Assembly: GCA_017562135.1 (NCBI GenBank)
Contig: QEYB01000180.1
Coordinates: forward strand, 992,001 to 1,056,000
DNA length: 64,000 nt
Source of the DNA: Dipylidium caninum
Lineage: Eukaryota > Platyhelminthes > Cestoda > Cyclophyllidea > Dipylidiidae
Direction: 5' to 3'
The position numbers were made by a program, and so were the translations under genes. This document shows, piece after piece, positions 53,227-64,000 of this stretch; the first letter of the stretch is position 1, and each line of letters begins with the position of its first letter. The notes below the pieces were generated by a model. The model searched no databases. It had not been told where the DNA came from and worked only from the letters and a program-made list of their open reading frames with translations.

Positions 53227-56200
53227 AACTATGGAAATTCTATGCTGTTTATTTTCCTTGTACATAAATGGAGCATGTTTGTTATGTGTAAAATATTTCT
53301 CGTTATAGCGACCAATATTTTTTGTAAAACCTCGTGGCGCTCACTCATTTATACCGTTGAACTTTGGATAAATCTCTAGTTTCATTCAACTTTTTTAAAG
53401 GACATTTATTTCACATTACTGCAAACAAAAGTAAAAGCGGGAATTGTCTTGATTTGATGTCTTGCGTGTCTGTGGTGTAGGTGGGACATCTCTTATTTGT
53501 CTTGTAGGACATGAGGAGTTGGATCTTGTTATGTAAGTGGCGTGTTGAAGACCTGCTGTTGTTGATGATTTATTTGTTTGATAGCTTGCTTCCCAATTAA
53601 GTGAATGGTTTACTCTGATAAATCCTGCTGTTTTCACTTGAGAGGGTCGCTCTTTTGGCGCACATTGGCGTTTTGGGTGTCTGATGCGCTTGTTCTTAGT
53701 CTCATGACAGGCCTTTGCTAATCTGAATTCTTTATTTTCTCAAACGCCAAAAATTAAAAGTATCGAAGGTGAGTGTGGCGCCTACTTATTTTTTCGGTCT
53801 GCCATCGTTCAGTGTTATGGTACAACGAGGTATGATGTGATGCTGAAAGAAGCTACATTCATGACCGTAACGAAGTAATTACTTCGAATGTGGTGACAGG
53901 GATGGGAAGGCTCTCATTTGTCCGAGAAACTTCCTAAATTTAGGCACTGGCTATTAACAATCGGGTTACTGAATAGTGTTGCACTGCCTTTCCGCGATTA
54001 GTGTCACTTCGCTGCCTGTGATCTTCGGCTTCGTGGCTGGTTGATTGAAGTCTGGAGGCTCGGGAAGGCTTTCGAAGTTTGGGTTGCTAAGTTTTGTCTG
54101 AGTATCTTCACACCTGTGCTTAATACATTGTCATGTTTTGCCATAAAGTGTGACTTAAAATCCCCGGCTTCAACGGGTCAACACATAGTTTTGTAGCACA
54201 ATATTTATGTTGATTTTGTCAAAGGATAGGAGGCGGAATAAAGGGGACGCTTGCTGCATTTGTGCCACGGTTTTTGAGTCGTAGTACTACACAGACTCAT
54301 TTAGCAAAGAATCTGACAGAATTGTGCCAGTATCGAAGGCTAGTTATTCAAACAGAATTGATGAACGGCGTTGGAGCGTTCTACTTAGTCGTATGGATGA
54401 ATAGTTGTATGCTAAAGTCTTGGAAAAGTGACCGGCTAGCTTTTGTGCTAGTGCCAAAATGCATTGCATCTGAGACTGACAATCCTGTTTGCTTAGAGTG
54501 GAAATCATAGTTGTCATTATTCAGATTCTTACTTTCCGTGTTCACCCTAGCTGTGAATTTGCATTTTTCTTCGGAAAAAGGAACTTAAGAAAATTGAGTT
54601 GCTCATAACATTATTCACAGCTGGGAATGGGTAGAAGCTAACATGCAGGCTAAGAAACATAATTACCCTAAAACGGATGTCGACAAAGAAAGTGACTACT
54701 GACTATAAAAGGGTGTTTGCCGTGGACCAAAAGGAGGATGCGTGTGTGCGTGGATCCACAGCCATAACTCCATCTTCCTCGTTGTGGTATCCGAAAAGGA
54801 CCTCCAATGGAGCCCAGTAGAATGCGCCTAATGCTGCGGAGGCGGCAGTCTAAGTAGAGCGCTTACAGTGTTGCCTTCATCCTCCAAGGTAGCTACGTAC
54901 AGTTGGCAGTACTGGAACGGGCAAGGATGGCTAAATGAGAAAGTGGTGGTGCGAATGACCAGAAGGAAAATAAAACGGAACGGTATTAGTGGTAGGTGCT
55001 ACAGATCCTGAGAAATCCCGTATCCCAAAAATATTTTCTGGTATAGCAGATGAAGGGAGTGTCTGCAGTTTCTCAAACAGTGGGTGTCATTCAATGTGAA
55101 AGGAGAGGCGATGGTCAACCTTTGGACCGCATTGAAGGTTTTAAGGGCCCAGGACTTCGGTAATTCGCTTTACGGCTTTCGACCGCATTGTCCGTAGACA
55201 CGAAAGCTACACGCTTATCGCCTTAAGGGAGTCAGCCATGGAACATAGTCGTCCGTTATGACGAGTGCGGCCCCTGAATGGATGAAAAATACTTCGGAGC
55301 AGTGGGAGAGGTTGCCGAGCGCAGAGCTATACCTAACACAATGTGTCCTCCACGTGAATACGCACCAATGCGATCAACACAATCTCTGGTCATAATGATT
55401 TCAAGATGTTGGGGAAAGGTCCCCTCATTCATTACAGTCAAATATTTTCGCTCTACGCTAAACAGAATATCTTCGGTATGCATCCATTAAGAGGGACAAC
55501 GAACCACCGTCGGATTGTGGAGGAACTGTGACACCAGAGTTTAAGTTTAGCAGTCCCACGCTGATTTCCCTTAGTAACTAGTTAGTGGTGGCAAGAATCT
55601 TAATGGAGGAATCATGAAACGGCTCACTGTCTCTGTAGTGCCTCTAAACTGCGTTTACTCATAGAGCCGCCTCCTACTAACACGCAGGATGAATTTGGCG
55701 GTAATCAGATGTGAGATCTCAAAGTGCCTCTTTTCCGGAATGATGGGCTGAAATCTCGTTCATTCACATAGCTGAACCCTCCGTAAGGGGCTCTCTTTCC
55801 ACTCAAGGGACCTAATCATGTCAAAGATGGGACTTGTTGATGCAATTAAAGCTGCACATGAGTTCTTTGGTTCAAGGAACCCAAAATTTGTAGTAAAAGG
55901 CAAAGGAGTGTGTTTGGTGAATAGCCTTACGTCACAAGCCTCGTGTGGTGAGGATTGGTCAAGTTGATTGAGTGAGAAATGGGCAGCGCCGTCCTCACTG
56001 ACTGCCTGGGGGACTAAATAGGGAAAGAGCCTCGTTTCGAGTTTCAGATGATGAAATATTCCAGGGGCAGAAGTAGGGCAAAGTGCCTTTTGATGAACTC
56101 TGCGTTAAATTCAATAAGGCATTATAGAGAAAACGAGATCGAGTCAAGTGAAAAGTGATGCCAGAGTGCGAAACCATTGGTCGTTGGAGCATTCCAAGCC

Positions 56201-58324
56201 TAAGGCCGTGCACAGAGCCAGGAAGTTACAATCAGGCACAGAAGAGAGCGGGCGAACCGAAGTCCACCCGCTCTCCATCACCGCGTTTGAACGATATGAA
56301 GACGGTTTTCCATCCACCCACATTATTGTGGTTCAATGTCCTCCCCAATCGTGTACCGCACAGTTTTTCCGGCGATGTGTCACATGCTGCAGTGGCGTCA
56401 CAACTGCAGGTGAACTGGCGCACTGCAGCTCTGAGCTCGGTAGTAAGTAAGTACTCGTTGCGCATGGGTGTGCTGACGGACTGGGGACACGTCTCCCTAG
56501 CCATGCGGCCAGGCGGAAGTACGAAGAGAGGGAGAGATGAGATGCCATCGTAACAAAGTGATAAAATGAGTCCTCAACTAATGTGATCGAAGCGAAGTAG
56601 AAATTTAACTTGCGAGATTCGCAGGCTCCAAAGAGGACGTGGCGACTGGAGCAAAGCCAACATCCCGTTAGCGCGTGGTGGTGCACAGGCATCGGCGAGT
56701 TGCTCCTCTGCGATGGGCAAATTGGCGAGTGACACGAGCTGACTTTTTATCTGAAATTCACTTGCACTCGCAGACGGTTAGCAAGGCGAGCACTCGCCCT
56801 CGTAATAAGGCAGTGGCGGTGCTGACGCTGCATGTGTCATGCTTGATTAATGCCGCCCATCCATGCATGCTATTTGGATGACTGGGGGTTAGGAGAATAG
56901 AACCGAAAACTTCAAATGAACCCTCAGACATTCTAACAGATGTGTCTGCTAACTTCGATTTAAGTCGAAAGGTCTGCCCCAACTAGCCTTGGAAAGTCGG
57001 AGGCGGAGAAGGAACTTTATGAGACCCGGAGAGTAGACGCAGACATCATTAGGCGGTGTCTACGTGAATCCATGCTGACTGGCGTTCAGTCGCGCAGTAT
57101 TTTTGTGACGGCGGCAAACGAACTACAACTGCGACCGGCACCGCAGGGGGGGCCATTAGTAGCGCCGAATTTAGGACGCATGGGGGAGTGCGAGGACGAA
57201 GCACACATATTCGACGCCCTTTCAACGAGCGCCAGAGGAACAAGGGGAGGGAGGGCAACTATGGCAAAGCGATGGCCAAAATGTCCATAAATGCTCTACT
57301 GCATCTCTTTTATGGGCTTTGAACAGGTGCACGTCATTGGATGACTTGTTAACCTTTCTTCTTACCAAATGGCAGATAAAGGCAGTCGAGGGTTTGGGGT
57401 GACTCGGACAAGTCGGCTGTCGCGGCCAGTGGGATGTGACGCAGTCCCCGTCATGCCGTGATCGACGGTCAGTCTAGCCGCAACGGCAGCGAAAACATTG
57501 TAACCCAGGCCTGAAAACATTAAAAACCCAGGCCAAAAACAAAATACAAAGTGGGATTTCTAGGGCTTGAGCAAATATCAACGTTAAATCTCAAATGTTA
57601 ATTTATTCCAAATAGTCTCCGTTGGTTTTCGGCTCGGCAGTTCTCTTAAAAGTCGAACGCCGCAGCGCCATCCACCGTCCACCGTCGGCCGCGCGGCCTC
57701 ATGGCGCCGCCTCCTGACAGTCGCCCGTCAGGTGCCCGGTGCGGCTCGCCGGCGACCGGGTCTGTTGGTTGAGAGACGATTGCGTCTTGGAGCTAGCCAG
57801 GTAAAGTGATGAACGCTGGCGGAATAAGTGAGAATCGAGGACAAAAGAGGGAACTAAATGTGGATTAACTGAATTGCTAAACGTCATGATTGTAAGTCTT
57901 GTGGAAAAACCAAGAGAGGTGGTGTTTGGGAATAAGGCTGCAGTTGATTAAGAGTAAATCTCCTCCCGCAACAAAATACAGAGCTCGACATTACAAGAGG
58001 TAGCAGCTAGTAAAAGCCGGTGAAGTAGGACGACTATTTCGGAGTTGGCTCAATCACGTATAAAAATGGTCAAATTTGAAAGTGAAGGAGATGTTTTATT
58101 TGAAGAATTTTGCGCAAAGTCACCGGGAGCACGAGAGAGGACGGATGTAGGCAAGTCTTCGACAAAAACACCTTCTTTAATGCTTTCGGAGAGATAGGAC
58201 TAATGATATAATTGTAATCAGTACATGGTCTCACAAATTAATTTGAAGCTTTCAGAGTCCCCTCTCCCCTAGCGCCATAAATCATGACGATGCGGGAGAA
58301 GGTTTAATGACAACGTGCAGAGGA

Positions 58325-58344
58325 AGAGAGAGAGAGAGAGAGAG
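58325..58344 (+). repeat. (GA)n microsatellite
   Basis: About ten GA units in tandem in non-coding DNA. A purine-only strand of this type is a common nucleosome-excluding and GAGA-factor-like tract, but no promoter is identified beside it. Confidence 0.8.
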
Positions 58345-60000
58345 GCTGAAATTTCTAGGCGTGTCCCGAGGGTCGGCCGCGGTCGAAAGCACACGATGGC
58401 GGAGTGTGGACAGGACGCTCGATTCGGCATAGGCGTGGAATAATTGCCCTTTCCTATCTGCGCCGTAGGAAAATGCTGATTTGGTTTGCCTCTGCCTTTT
58501 GGCGAGTCCGCTACCGTGTGAAATTGCAGCGGGTGTGTGTGCCTGGCCCCCGCCAAGTGCGCCCCACAGGCAGTGGCAGACGCGGCGAGCACCACGGGCG
58601 TTTGTGTGCTGACGATACTCTTCTACAATAAAAATCGCCGACTGACTGGTTTCGGGAAGAAGGCCCCCGGAATAGGAGATTCGGCGTTCCTCCCTTAATG
58701 CGTTCTCCATGCGTTTACTCTGTTCCAAATTAGTTTCGTATGTTTGCTAAAAGGAACCAGTCTAGTTCCTCACTGGCTGACGGGGAGCGCGGAGCGGACG
58801 AATCTCGACATTGCTCCGGCTACGGGAAGGGACGCTTACTAATAGTTGTTTTGTTGCATGCACATACCGTAAGGGCTCAAAAGTACCATGCACTGGGAGA
58901 CGAAGGTTGTCTTGGGACAGAGATGTCATCTTGTTTCTTTGGATTGAAGAGCTCGTGCATTTGGAAAGGCGAAGAGATAGCAAAATGCAATCAGGGCGAA
59001 GTGGGGGCGACACTTGAGGGTGCCGGGCTCAGCTGGGAGAGGCTGAGGTGTCCTCCTGGAGACCTACCCGCTAAACCTATTCGTTTGATCAATGCTGAGG
59101 TCCTCCCCCCAAAGAAGAAAGTTTTATCGACGAACGGCCATCTTTTTCAAAAGTCGAAATTTGCAGAAGAGTGCGTTGTTACTTCGAAATGAGACAGTCC
59201 TTGAGTGGATGGGTGTGCAATTAGACATGAGTTAGTAAAATAATGCATTTGATACCTAAATTGGTTTATGAATTAATGTGGACTGACAACGAAGGCCCAC
59301 CAGCTACCGCGGACAGAGTCATTCTCATACTTGCGTCACGACGTCAGTTCGGAGTCCTGATGCTAAGTCAATTCATCTAAACATCGACAATGTCGGCGAA
59401 TTCGGACCTTTTCTCCCTTAGGTTTTTACACTCACGATGGGCAAAACGTAATATCCGTCGAATACGATGCCGGCGGTACTCATTTGCGCCGAAGGTGCCA
59501 ACTTTTGGCCTGAAAAACAAAAATTGCAAAACTTACGCACAACGAGCACGGACGGGGAGTACCTCAGGCATTATTTCTGGGGAAGGGGAGGAAGCAGGCG
59601 CAGGACACCATTTGAGCCGGCAGGTTGCTTAAGAGCAGTTTACCATCGTAACATGCCATGGCGACGCTTGACGGGCATCACGAAGGCGCCAATGCGGCGC
59701 AATCCCACCCGCGAGGCGACTTTTGCGGGACTGCCTATTGGAGAGCCGTTGAGCAGTCAGGCGCAAATATGAGGGGATGCCTTCGGGGCACCTCCATTTC
59801 CGTGCTCCATGGCCTCTCAGCGACCGCGACGGGGTACGTGTCTATTTTATTGCCCTAATTAACTCTTGCGAAATTTAAAGTGACATCCTCTTTCCAAACA
59901 CACTTTCTATTCTTGGGAACTCTTAAAAATATGTGATGCCACCAACAACCGCCTTTCGCTCCTAATTTTTTTTTGAACAATGTTTAAACTCCCTAACTAA

Positions 60001-60034
60001 CGGCGCAGTTCTTTCAACGGCGCAGTTCTTTCAG
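60001..60034 (+). repeat. 17-base tandem duplication with one mismatch
   Basis: The unit CGGCGCAGTTCTTTCAA is repeated once head to tail, with only the last base differing. It lies about 160 bases before the first recognised exon of the arrestin-like gene. Confidence 0.85.
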
Positions 60035-60197
60035 CCACATGCGAGGCCTCACTAGACCGGTGACACGTTTCCGTCAGGGGGGTTCAATTCTGGGCGATAG
60101 ACGACGCAAATGAACAAACCGTTCGGGGGTTATTTGATCTTACGAAAAACTCCTAAGAAATATGCATAATTAAAAGTCAAGTGTTTCCGCCTTTCAG

Positions 60198-63175
60198 CAA
60201 ACGCTCCGGCCGATCTAATTCGCCTGGAATTGGAGGCGAAAGAGCTGCCGTCATCTCGCAAACTGAGGGGACGAGTGTATTTATCCCTCGTCTCATTCAC
60301 GCGAGTCGAGAGAATCACGCTACTCGTAGCAAGGGTCCTGGCTATCACCTACCCCAACGAAAATATCAAAGTGGTGCGTGAAGGAGCCTCGATGCCCTCT
60401 TTCACACTGGCTTACCAAGTTGCGACTTCTACACCCAAAAGTAGCCCACAACGAGAGACACCGACGAGATTGTGATAACACCAATGCAGCCTTTCTCTGG
60501 GGCGCTCGGCTATACGGACACTGTTGTGATTCCTCTAAAGGCTGGAGTATAGAACAGTTTCATGCAGAGACATTCGTCAAAGTTGAATGTCACTCAACGG
60601 TTTTTTGTAGCGCCGTTAAGTGCAAAATGGATTTATTGAGGGACACATAGGTATAAAAAGTGGGTCTAACTTCCCCAGAAAATGTCGCCCTTTTTAAACC
60701 TTATTTTCACCTGAACAAGTGCTAATCCACCCGTCTTGCTGTAAATGCGCACAGAATGACCGAGGGACTGAACCGATTGTCCACCTGCCAACGAGCGCAG
60801 GTCGCCCATACGACCGCGACCAAAGAGCCTACAGTCCCTACTCCTACCAGACGAACAGCATCGCTCAGGACGGCTACTACCGCGATGCCCACGGCAACAT
60901 CGTGAGGGCCACGCCCGCGCCGCGGAAGGTCACCACTCTGGACCCGGTCAGTAGGATGCTGAACTTCAGGGCAGGCAAATACGCCATCCCCATTTTACTC
61001 TACCTTCCTGAGTCTGAATTTCCATCATTCACGTATGTTCACCCAAAATCGGGGACCGCCGTCGTCAGTAGGTGCGTCAACAACTTAACCAACTAACTAC
61101 GATTTTGTGAAATTAACTATACAATGTTTCGCCATGGAAACTACTGTTTCCCCCGTTCGACTCCCCTCGTCTCCACGAAATGCTTCACGCGTTCATCACA
61201 ACTTGTACTGCGCAACGGTTGATTCGAGGCGTCCACATCGGGCGTCTGCCGGAGACCGGCAAGAGAGCCTGATGAGGATAAAACAATGCTAACACTTTTC
61301 AGTGTTACCACAGCTAACAGAATTTTGTTGAGTAGCACGTCTCTCTCAAAAATTGGTGTGCTTCAGAGTAGCAATGTTAGCGCTTTTTAGGTTAACGGGG
61401 AACAGAAGGGAAGATTTTGAGAAACAAACGGGGGGGGGTGGGAAAGGGAATCCTGGACGGGCCCTCGGTGCGAACCGGCAGCCGCGGTGCCCCAGCGATG
61501 CTCTGTCCTAGTCAGCTAGCCAGACACGGGCGCCGGTCGGAAGTAGCTTCGCCTTTAAGTAGTTGACGTCGTAGAATAGAAAGGCAAAGACCTTTCCACT
61601 GAAAAACGGTAATTTCCTCCTTCTCTTCCAAGTCACTCAATACGATCGCACATTATTTTGAGCGGAGGGCTTTACAAAACGGGCACCATTCCAATCTGGG
61701 TGCCCTCCATCGGCGCGGCAGACAATGGGACGAGCCTCGTCGACGGCAACGCGGAAATGGCTGTGAGTTCGCCAACCCCATAAGATGTCACTCCTCCACT
61801 GGGATCACCGAGTTAGGCACCCTCAAAATCAAAGTGCACACGCAACAGTTAGAACGTGGCAGGCTTGTTGTGGTCCTGACCCTTTCCGCATTCGCGTTCA
61901 CGATTGTCGAAGGGAAGGCAGCTGCCGTCACAGTCTCCCTCGTTACTCCAAGCAACACCAGTAAAGCACATCAATCAACGGTTAAATAAAATGCTTGCCT
62001 TGAAGGATGTTCGCCCCAGGCATAAATGTGATTGACTTCAATAGAATAGAATGATGAGTAGGAAGTTAATGGGTATTTGATTAGGGTAGGCGGGGAAAAA
62101 GTATGGTCGTCAATCCCCTCCACGTGCTTTTCCCCCGGAGCGTGTGAATCCTGGAAAAATTGGTTACCTCCTAACCTCGTGAAATGCTTTTTATATGCAA
62201 AAGGCCCCAAAGAAGTACGTCACTCGGGGTGATGCAATTAAGGCGGTGCTCGGCGACAAGGAGAATAAGGTGAAGAAAGTGGAGGCCAGGCTGGTTTCCA
62301 GAGTGACCTGCCGGGCGGCCAACTTGGACGAGGAGACGGTGATTATAAACTGGACTGATCTTCAAGAAAAGTCAGGGCCCAAGTCGGATGTTTTGCGAGA
62401 ATTTGTTAACAATAATAATCGACACAACTTGTCCGCCGAGTGGAAGAAGCATTGGGAAGTAAAAGACTTCAAATTTGACACTTATTCAACACCAACTATA
62501 ATCACCGCAGAATTCAGCCTGGAATATTTCTTACAAGTGAGTGAGACAGTTTGAGTTTGTGCCTAGAAGCAAAATTTCGACAAATTAGGGCACTAGTTCA
62601 TTTGACTGTTGAGTAGAAGAGAGTGAAGACAGCCACAAGCCATTTTCTTAAGTGTGCCCCGCATTTGTTGTCAAATCGAATGGCGGTGAAAGCGAAGACG
62701 AAGGCGAAGGTGAGGGCGAGTGTTAGCGCGCGTGCTGAGCAGCGGCGCTTTCCAGCCTCGCATGGCGCGTGGCGACTCTGGTCTGTTGGCTGCTCGCCGT
62801 GGACGAGGCAGAGCCACTCCGCCACGGTCGTGCAACACATCGAGGTGGGCGGCTCTCCTTGTTAACCGAATTAAATGCGGCAGGTTACGTGCATGTCAAG
62901 AGGAGCTGGGGACGGTCGCTGGGGTTAGGTGCACGACACATATTCGCATGAATTGACTTTCGAGAGTGGGCTAAACTCAGCTTCAGCTGAAACTCCCACA
63001 AGTATTTGTATGCATACGATGATGGTAACGAAAAGTGGTATCTTTTCAGCTGAAAACTGACGATGGACAATATGAGACTCCCATTATCCTTGTTGACCTC
63101 GTGAATGAACCCGACTTCAAGCCGCCACAAATAAGCGCGGAAATGCATCAGAGAAGATTCTTCACCATTATATGA
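60198..63175 (+). CDS. Arrestin-like protein (5' exon not located)
   Basis: Five exons join in phase: 60198-60373, 60755-61071, 61663-61762, 62204-62536 and 63050-63175 (TGA). The visible part is about 350 residues. The first exon enters in phase 1, so a start exon lies upstream. The pattern resembles the arrestin fold, two beta-sandwich halves. Near the start is LIRLELEAKELPSS followed by LRGRVYLSLVSFTRVERITL, like arrestin strands with the VSGRV turn. Next is RAGKYAIPILLYLPESEFPSF, very like the arrestin GKHxFPFxFxLPxxLPSSF motif. Later ITAEFSLEYFLQLK resembles the C-domain strand IxVxYxLK. Arrestin-domain proteins are adaptors in receptor trafficking; the role here is inference. The middle insert (KAPKKYVTRGDAIKAVLG onward, Asn-rich) is unfamiliar. 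A VPS26-like retromer subunit is the main alternative. AATAAA at 63251 is a plausible poly(A) signal 76 bases past the stop. Confidence 0.5.
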
Positions 63176-63250
63176 CCCAACTCCACTTCACTGCCTTTTC
63201 TCGATGTTTGTGAACTCTGTAAAAGTTGTTGTACCGATGCAATTACAGAG

Positions 63251-63256
63251 AATAAA
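63251..63256 (+). terminator. Poly(A) signal AATAAA for the arrestin-like gene
   Basis: A canonical AATAAA hexamer lies 76 bases after the TGA at 63173-63175, at a normal distance for a short 3' UTR. The assignment rests only on position and motif. Confidence 0.5.
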
Positions 63257-64000
63257 TGCCAGCACAAGTATCTCTCGCCATTTATCTCTATACAAGATTG
63301 TTAGCAGGCCAAAAGTCGAGCGGGTTTCATGAGCAAAACGATACGCTTAACGGGGAGCGTAACAGGCGACACTCCTGGCCCCACCGCCACCCGAGAGGCG
63401 GTTAACGGGTGAGGGAGTTGGGGAACAGGCACAGTCCATGGTAAGTGCCACTTTTTTATCGCAACAGCGTGATTCACAAACTGTACACACGAGCACACGA
63501 AAAGGATGATTTCAACGGGACAGTGGCCGATTGCCAATTTAGCTTCCCCAGTCCACAAAGCCGTGGACATGCGGGACCTTGGCCGGCCGACTAGGCTCGT
63601 GGATGCCTTTGAATCCTGCCATCCAAAACGAACCAACTTTATCTCTAAGTGGCGTTGAAAGAGGCAGAAATGAATAAGCACTTTATTTGTCACGAGGACT
63701 CACCACTTTGTCGTACGAAGACTGTTAGCGCTTGGCTAACATGAATGCCAAATTGAAATTAATTTCTTTCCTTCCTCATTTGAGTAGAAGCGCAGGCGTA
63801 CCACAGCGGCCTTTGAGATTCTTGCTAACCAGTTTGTGAGCAGGCCCCATGCCGCCTCACCCGAAATCCCACCCACCTTACTTGGCCCGACCGGAGGACA
63901 GCCTCGGAGCGCACAACGACTCAATTGACAGACGCCTTAAATCGCCTGCGCCAGCGTAGTCGTGGTGACAGAGGTGGAAGTGAGGTAGACGGCTTTCGCC
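63257..64000. other. Right edge: no supported gene
   Basis: The sequence is GC-richer, with minus-strand open frames at 63301-63693 and 63736-63924 that have no recognisable domain, splice partner or clear start. They are not called as genes. Confidence 0.45.

Larger units (their letters stand above)
53227..60197. other. Intergenic spacer, GC-richer toward the right (7 kb)
   Basis: No gene could be supported. The longest open frames (for example 58740-59192 plus, 150 codons) have no domain and overlap frames on the other strand. The missing 5' exon or exons and promoter of the arrestin-like gene should lie in the right part. Simple repeats are a GA run at about 58325-58344 and a 17-base duplication at 60001-60034. 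A short direct repeat around AACCCAGGCC occurs twice at about 57502-57537. Confidence 0.5.

Noticed and set aside
58740..59192. 150-codon plus-strand open frame
   Set aside because: It has mixed composition without domain or repeat pattern, overlaps another long frame on the minus strand in a GC-rich spacer, and shows no phase-consistent link to the arrestin-like exons.
60060..60110. tRNA-like T-loop string GGTTCAATTC
   Set aside because: The flanking bases do not form the T-arm or acceptor stems, so no tRNA can be supported.

Overview
This window is nuclear DNA of an animal, and the best fit is a parasitic flatworm, probably a tapeworm; this is inferred from gene content and intron style, not from a database search. 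Genes are split into many exons. The introns obey GT-AG (occasionally GC-AG) rules with matching phases, and several are only 30-48 nt long, as is typical of flatworms. Long AT-rich introns and intergenic spacers alternate with GC-richer spacers containing homopolymer and dinucleotide tracts. There are no bacterial-style operons, rRNA genes or CRISPR arrays.

Layout. (1) 766-5141 (+): last nine exons of a Ser/Pro/Thr-rich protein with two SxIP-type motifs, beginning left of the window. (2) 5142-9563: spacer with one doubtful minus-strand exon. (3) 9564-13109 (-): a complete 12-exon kinesin-6 gene, the KIF23/MKLP1 (Pavarotti) ortholog, from the motor N-terminus to the Arf6-binding C-terminal domain. 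(4) 13110-15178: a divergent spacer. (5) 15179-30139 (+): the MEF2 transcription factor in four coding exons across 15 kb. Inside its third intron, on the opposite strand, lies a previously unnamed three-exon gene candidate (28724-29608). (6) 30140-42493: 12 kb of spacer with GC-rich, low-complexity and repeat-like DNA. (7) 42494-45162 (+): a four-exon gene for an uncharacterised protein with duplicated modules. It lies 48 nt from, or is spliced into, (8) 45211-50711 (+): the LRWD1/ORCA ortholog (LRR, long AT-hook-bearing linker, WD40). (9) 51709-53226 (+): a UBE2E-family ubiquitin-conjugating enzyme with a C-terminal tail. (10) 53227-60197: spacer. (11) 60198-63175 (+): a gene with an arrestin-like pattern, 5' end not located.

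The recognised genes are housekeeping or developmental: cytokinesis (KIF23), muscle and neuronal transcription (MEF2), origin licensing and heterochromatin (LRWD1), ubiquitin transfer (UBE2E). They do not form a pathway. The most novel items are the duplicated-module gene and its junction with LRWD1, the nested antisense gene in MEF2, the cluster of GC-AG introns, and the graded mini-introns of the kinesin gene. All exon models were built by hand from splice signals, phase continuity and remembered family motifs, so boundaries remain unproven without transcripts.
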